From: Methanobacteriota archaeon
GTDB taxonomy: Archaea > Halobacteriota > Methanomicrobia > Methanomicrobiales > Methanomicrobiaceae
Length of the DNA: 64,000 nucleotides
Assembly (NCBI GenBank): GCA_016841665.1
Contig: JAENYT010000009.1
Location: 1-64,000, forward strand
Direction of reading: 5' to 3'
Shown: one piece after another, positions 60,015 to 64,000 of the stretch
Layout: every line of letters starts with the position of its first letter
How positions within the stretch are numbered: position 1 is the first letter of the stretch
Notes under the pieces: model-generated
Seen by the model: only the letters and a program-made list of their open reading frames with translations
Told to the model about the DNA's origin: nothing
Databases searched by the model: none
Translations under genes and position numbers: made by a program

Positions 60015-60796
60015 TTGGAAAAGAGATACGACTTGAGCGGATACTGGATCGGAATACGGGAAAGACGGTGATCGTTCCCATGGACCACGGGTTCTCGCTT
60101 GGCCAGATCGAGGGCCTCACGGACATGCCCCGTGTGGTATCCGCGGTGAGCGAGGGCGGGGCGAACGCCATCGTCCTGCACAAGGGGATGGTCAAACACG
60201 GCCACCGGAAGGGTGGACGCGACATCGGGCTCATCGTCCACCTCTCCGCGAGCACCTCGCTCAACCCCGATCCCAACGACAAGGTGCTCGTCTGTACGGT
60301 GGAGGAGGCGATCGCCCTCGGGGCGGACGCCGTGTCCATCCATGTCAATCTCGGGGCACCCAATGAATCGCGGATGATCGAGGAGGCTGGGCGCATCGCC
60401 AAAGAATGCAACCGCTGGGGAATACCTCTGATGGTGATGATCTATCCCCGCGGCGAAGGCATCGATTCCCGTGATCCGCAGGCGATCGGGCACTGCGTGC
60501 GTGTTGCCGAGGAACTGGGAGCCGATCTCATCAAGACCAACTACACCGGTGATCCGGAGACTTTCCGCTCCATAACGAATGGGTGTTCCGTGCCCGTGCT
60601 CATCGCCGGGGGTGAAAAGACCGGAGATCTCGCCACCTTGCATGCAATCCGCGATGCCATCGCTGCAGGTGCTGCCGGCGTATGCATCGGGCGAAACGCA
60701 TTCCAGCGCACTTCTCCAGCCGCGTTCGTGCGGGCTATCTGCCGGACGGTCCACGAGGGTGTCGACCCGGGGATCGCCATGGAGGCGCGGGAATGA
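60011..60796 (+). CDS. ADTH synthase / archaeal class-I aldolase, paralog 2
   Basis: A 261-aa tandem paralog of the preceding protein. It shares IGKEIRLERILDRNTGKTV, VIVPMDHGFSLGQIEGL, HGHRKGGRDIGLIVHLSAST and the lysine in ADLIKTNYTGDPETFR. It starts with ATGA overlapping the first copy's stop. Divergence is well spread, so this is an old duplication. Which copy makes ADTH and which, if either, is a fructose-bisphosphate aldolase cannot be decided from the motifs. Confidence 0.86.
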   Translation: MIGKEIRLERILDRNTGKTVIVPMDHGFSLGQIEGLTDMPRVVSAVSEGGANAIVLHKGMVKHGHRKGGRDIGLIVHLSASTSLNPDPNDKVLVCTVEEAIALGADAVSIHVNLGAPNESRMIEEAGRIAKECNRWGIPLMVMIYPRGEGIDSRDPQAIGHCVRVAEELGADLIKTNYTGDPETFRSITNGCSVPVLIAGGEKTGDLATLHAIRDAIAAGAAGVCIGRNAFQRTSPAAFVRAICRTVHEGVDPGIAMEARE

Positions 60797-61779
60797 AGGC
60801 CCTCTGGGTGGATGTGCGGCCCTGGGACAAGGAGCTTGCCACAACGGCCATCGAGAGCGGCGCCGATGCGCTGGTGGTCGATGAGGCCGCAGCGGCGCGG
60901 GAGCTCGGCCGCATCACCACCATCGCTCCCGACGGGGACCTCGTGCCCGGGCAGGACGTGTTCTGGGTGGAGATCAGCACGAAAGAGAGCGAGGAGAAGG
61001 CGGCCCAGCTTGCTGGCGGGGGGATGGTGGTGGTCACGACCACCGACTGGACGGTCATCCCCCTGGAAAACCTCGTGGCCGCATCCGACCGGATCATCGC
61101 CAGGGTGAGCAATGTCGAGGAGGCAGAACTGGCCCTCAATGTGCTCGAAAAGGGCGTACACGGGATCCTGGTGGAGACCCGGGACCCTGCGCAGGTGCGC
61201 AGCATCGCCGCGCTCCTGCAGCGGGGCGAAGAATCCCTCCCCCTCGTCACCTTCACCGTCAGTAGTGTTCGGTCGGTGGGGATGGGAGACCGGGTCTGTG
61301 TCGACACCTGCTCGCTGCTCATCGACGGCGAGGGGCTGCTTGTCGGCAACACCTCCGGAGCATTTCTGCTCGTCCACGCAGAAACGCTGGAAAACCCTTA
61401 CGTCGCACCCCGCCCCTTCCGGGTGAATGCCGGCCCGGTGCACGCGTATACGCTGATGCCGGGGGGGAAAACCACCTATCTCTCCGAACTCGGGATCGGC
61501 GATAGCGTGCTGGTCGTGGACGCGCGTGGGCAGACACGTGAAGCCGTGGTGGGCCGGGTCAAGATCGAGCGCCGCCCGCTCATGGTGGTGGAGGCCGAGC
61601 GGGACGGCACAGAGGTGAGCCTGGTGCTGCAGAACGCCGAGACCATCCGCCTTGTCGGCGAGGAAGGCGCCGCCATTTCGGTGGTGGACCTCGAGCCCGG
61701 CACCCGCGTGCTCGGATATGCGACCGCAGGCGGCAGGCATTTCGGTATGGCCGTCGACGAGACGATCATCGAGAAGTGA
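60793..61779 (+). CDS. 3-dehydroquinate synthase II
   Basis: A 328-aa archaeal enzyme (AroB-prime type, unrelated to bacterial AroB) that oxidatively deaminates and cyclises ADTH to 3-dehydroquinate using NAD. It begins MKALWVDVRPWDKELATTAIES and has DGEGLLVGNTSGAFLLVHAETLENPYV, RPFRVNAGPVHAYTLMPGGKT and YLSELGIGDSVLVVDARG, matching the family. The ATG overlaps the stop of the preceding aldolase paralog, coupling the two steps. Confidence 0.93.
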   Translation: MKALWVDVRPWDKELATTAIESGADALVVDEAAAARELGRITTIAPDGDLVPGQDVFWVEISTKESEEKAAQLAGGGMVVVTTTDWTVIPLENLVAASDRIIARVSNVEEAELALNVLEKGVHGILVETRDPAQVRSIAALLQRGEESLPLVTFTVSSVRSVGMGDRVCVDTCSLLIDGEGLLVGNTSGAFLLVHAETLENPYVAPRPFRVNAGPVHAYTLMPGGKTTYLSELGIGDSVLVVDARGQTREAVVGRVKIERRPLMVVEAERDGTEVSLVLQNAETIRLVGEEGAAISVVDLEPGTRVLGYATAGGRHFGMAVDETIIEK

Positions 61780-61783
61780 GAGC

Positions 61784-62608
61784 ATGAGAATCGGCATCAT
61801 CGGAGGCCACGGGTCCATGGGAAGCCTCTTTGCGGAGGTGTTCGGACGGGCAGGCCATGAGGTTTTGCGGTCGGGGCGCCGGACCCCGCTGACCAATGCG
61901 ACCGTGGCCGAACAGAGCGATTGGGTCATGGTGTCCGTCCCCATCCGGGAGACCGTCCGGGTGATCGAGGAGATCATCCCGCACCTCGATGAGGAGCAGG
62001 TGCTCTGCGATCTGACCTCGCTCAAGGCCGAACCCGTCGCCGCAATGCTCCGGTCACCTGCGCAGGTGATCGGCATGCACCCCCTGTTCGGCCCGAATGT
62101 CTCATCCTTCTGCAACCAGACGATCATCCTCACCCCTGCACGGTGCCGCGAGCAGACGCTCGCCGCGTTCACGGAGATCTTTTCCCGGGAAGGCGCGCAC
62201 ATCACCCTGAGCACCCCGGAGGAGCATGACCGGATGATGGCCGTCGTCCAGGCCCTCACCCACTTCGCCACCCTCGCCCTGGCCGGGACAATGAGGCAAT
62301 CGGCCGTCGATCTGGACCGCGTCCTCTCCTTCACCAGCCCCGTGTACCGCATCGAGCTCGCCCTGATCGGGAGAATTCTCGGCCAGGATGCGGACCTCTA
62401 CGGGCCGATTCTCATGGACAACCCCCATGTGTCCGCGGTGCTCGATGCATTCGATGCGGTATCGTCGGATCTCCGGACCATGGTGGGATCAGGGGATACA
62501 GATGCGTTCCGGGACTTTTTTGCCGGCCAGAAGGCGATGTTCGCGCCCTATATCGATCAGGCGACCAGAGAGTCGAATACGCTTATCGAGGCACTGGTGA
62601 AGCTATGA
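61784..62608 (+). CDS. tyrA: Prephenate dehydrogenase
   Basis: A 274-aa NAD(P)-dependent enzyme converting prephenate to 4-hydroxyphenylpyruvate (tyrosine branch). Rossmann start RIGIIGGHGSMGSLFAEVFG, MVSVPIRETVRVIEEI, MHPLFGPNVSSFCNQTIIL and EEHDRMMAVVQALTHF are standard. No chorismate mutase domain is fused. The ATG at 61784 is four bases after the stop of the preceding gene; the end overlaps pheA by four bases. Confidence 0.93.
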   Translation: MRIGIIGGHGSMGSLFAEVFGRAGHEVLRSGRRTPLTNATVAEQSDWVMVSVPIRETVRVIEEIIPHLDEEQVLCDLTSLKAEPVAAMLRSPAQVIGMHPLFGPNVSSFCNQTIILTPARCREQTLAAFTEIFSREGAHITLSTPEEHDRMMAVVQALTHFATLALAGTMRQSAVDLDRVLSFTSPVYRIELALIGRILGQDADLYGPILMDNPHVSAVLDAFDAVSSDLRTMVGSGDTDAFRDFFAGQKAMFAPYIDQATRESNTLIEALVKL

Positions 62609-63396
62609 TCCTCGCCACACTCGGACCGGAAGGCACCTTCAGCCACGAGATCGCATCGAGACTCACTGAAGAGGAGATCGAGCTCCTGCCCACTATACGC
62701 AGCGTCTTTCGCCGGGTGGAGGAGGGGGGTGCTGACGGTTTCGTGCCGCTTGAAAACAGTCTTGCCGGCGGGGTGGGGGCGACCCTCGACTGCCTGTACC
62801 AGTTCGAGGTTGCCATCACCGGCGAGGCGTATTTGCGGATCCACCATCACCTGGTGGGATCGGTGGAACCGGCGAGCATGGAGGTGCTCTACGTGCACCC
62901 GCAGACCCACGAGCAGTGCAGCGCGTGGATCGAGACCCTCGGGATCCCCGTGGTGCACACGGCCAGCAACGCTGCAAGCGCCGAAGCCTGTGCCCGCACT
63001 CCCCGTGCGGGAGCGATCACCTCAATGACCGCCGCCCGGATCCACCACCTTACCGTCCTCGCATCGGATGTGCAGGATGCAGGAGACAATATTACCCGGT
63101 TCGTCCACATCGCATCCGCTCCCCCTCCCTGCAGCAATCCGGCGAAGTGCAGCATCGTCATCGATCCCGAGGCAGACCGGACAGGGCTTCTCCATGATCT
63201 CCTGTGCGTATTCGCGGACCGCGCAATCAACCTGACAAAGATCGAATCCCGTCCGGCACGCCGGGGGATGGGGACCTACATCTTCTTCCTCGATATCGCA
63301 GCATCCCCGGGGTGGCAGGAAGCGCTGGAGGAGCTCTCCGGCATCGCCCGGGTGAGGAACCTGGGTTGCTACCCGGAAGGCGAGGTGTACGGGTGA
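62605..63396 (+). CDS. pheA: Prephenate dehydratase with ACT domain
   Basis: A 263-aa enzyme forming phenylpyruvate from prephenate. The catalytic domain has LGPEGTFSHEIASRL, FVPLENSLAGGVGATLD, VHTASNAASAEACARTPRAGAI and ITRFVHIAS. The C-terminal ACT domain (about residues 185-260; IDPEADRTGLLHDLLCVFAD and the ESRPARRGMGTYIFF motif) binds phenylalanine for feedback inhibition. No mutase domain is fused. Confidence 0.95.
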   Translation: MILATLGPEGTFSHEIASRLTEEEIELLPTIRSVFRRVEEGGADGFVPLENSLAGGVGATLDCLYQFEVAITGEAYLRIHHHLVGSVEPASMEVLYVHPQTHEQCSAWIETLGIPVVHTASNAASAEACARTPRAGAITSMTAARIHHLTVLASDVQDAGDNITRFVHIASAPPPCSNPAKCSIVIDPEADRTGLLHDLLCVFADRAINLTKIESRPARRGMGTYIFFLDIAASPGWQEALEELSGIARVRNLGCYPEGEVYG

Positions 63397-64000
63397 ACGT
63401 TGCACTGGAACGGGTGCGGGACGTGGACGTCCGCGTCTGCGCCCCTCCCTCGAAGAGCTATACCCACCGGGCGCTGATCGCCGCCGCACTCGCTCCGGGC
63501 ATGTCGGTGCTTCGCGCCCCCCTCGTCTCGGAGGACACCGCCCTCACCCGAAGCGCCCTCGCCGGATTCGGCATCGATATCCGTGATACCGGTGTGGACC
63601 TCGCGGTTGCGGGGACGGGGGGCGATCTCTCCTGCCTGCGCCAGCGGCCGATCGATCTCGGCAACTCCGGTACGAGCATGCGGCTGCTCACCCCGGTTGC
63701 CCTGCTCTGCCCGCATCCTGTCGTGCTCACCGGAACAGAACGGATGTGCCAGCGCCCTATCGGCCCGCTCGTGGACGCCCTCAACAGGATCGGGGGTGCG
63801 ATCACCTACGAACAGGCTCCGGGTTTTCCCCCGGTCCGGGTGAGCGGGACCCTTGCTGGCGGAGCCACGTCCGTGAACGCATCGATGAGCAGCCAGTTCA
63901 TCTCTTCGCTGCTGCTCGCTGCCCCTATGGCCAGAAGCCCGGTCGAGATTACCACGGAGGGGGGTGTGTCCTCCCGGTCCTACCTCGACATCACTGTCGA
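63393..64000 (+). CDS. aroA: EPSP synthase, N-terminal part (3' truncated by window)
   Basis: 5-enolpyruvylshikimate-3-phosphate synthase. The GTG start (GTGA overlapping the pheA stop) leads to MNVALERVRDVDVRVCAPPS and the conserved PPSKSYTHRALIAAAL with the S3P-binding lysine. LGNSGTSMRLLTPVA, typically GNSGT, is visible further on, as is SASMSSQFISSLLLAAP-type VNASMSSQFISSLLLAAP. The frame is open to the window edge, about 203 codons. It continues the aromatic operon. Confidence 0.94.
   Translation, partial: MNVALERVRDVDVRVCAPPSKSYTHRALIAAALAPGMSVLRAPLVSEDTALTRSALAGFGIDIRDTGVDLAVAGTGGDLSCLRQRPIDLGNSGTSMRLLTPVALLCPHPVVLTGTERMCQRPIGPLVDALNRIGGAITYEQAPGFPPVRVSGTLAGGATSVNASMSSQFISSLLLAAPMARSPVEITTEGGVSSRSYLDITV

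Noticed and set aside
1-64000. CRISPR arrays, insertion sequences, phage or plasmid genes, rRNA and tRNA
   Set aside because: Searched by eye for regular spacers, transposase or integrase motifs, long inverted terminal repeats and tRNA T-loop signatures in the spacers; none found.

Overview
The window is about 60% G+C archaeal DNA from a hydrogenotrophic methanogen. The complete mcrBDCGA and mtrEDCBAFGH operons, the formyltransferase gene, a fused-function Hdr/formylmethanofuran dehydrogenase operon, methanogenesis-marker proteins and the archaeal shikimate-entry enzymes all point to a methanogenic euryarchaeon. Protein style and gene order suggest the order Methanomicrobiales (Methanoculleus/Methanofollis-like); the genus is an inference. 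No rRNA, tRNA, insertion sequence, integrase or CRISPR array was found. Most genes are packed in operons with ATGA/GTGA overlaps, and several start with GTG.

Layout. 1-665: 3' end of PEP synthase. 798-3242: P-type H+-ATPase, followed by a degenerate stretch with a truncated membrane gene. 4101-8374: a TauE/SafE exporter pair, a metallo-hydrolase, a stand-alone LigD-type phosphoesterase and two unknown small genes. 8375-14729: base-excision repair genes (Fpg, family-4 UDG, Ogg), a CBS protein, a Kef-type antiporter and a 732-aa methyltransferase-like protein without a recognisable catalytic motif. 14736-22272: S-adenosylhomocysteine hydrolase, hisF, and the pheT/pheS/trpS/endA translation operon. 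22449-23720: a surface beta-propeller protein.

23722-33191 (minus strand) is one apparent ten-gene operon: two paralogous marker-11 proteins, a radical SAM protein, a TPP enzyme resembling the catalytic half of IorA, then aksA, aksD, aksE, an unknown gene, aksF and an endonuclease IV gene. This is the 2-oxoacid elongation pathway for coenzyme B, with a plausible candidate for the still unassigned 2-oxosuberate decarboxylase.

33275-55586 is the methanogenesis core. It holds ftr; an operon of ferredoxin, polyferredoxin, HdrC, HdrB, HdrA, MvhD and FwdD/B/A/C that joins the first and last steps of the Wolfe cycle; the mcr operon; and the mtr operon. The mtr operon has two mtrA copies whose first 509 bp differ at one base. 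The second copy is fused in frame to MtrG.

55662-58838: a HEAT-repeat protein and the NAD de novo operon nadX-nadA-nadC. 59214-64000: an aromatic amino acid operon (two tandem ADTH-synthase/aldolase paralogs, 3-dehydroquinate synthase II, tyrA, pheA and 5' aroA). Its 5' leader holds a 15-codon ORF rich in Phe/Tyr codons, mutually exclusive hairpins and a hairpin over the ribosome binding site. This looks like an archaeal attenuator and, with the MtrA-MtrG fusion, is the most interesting signal in the window.
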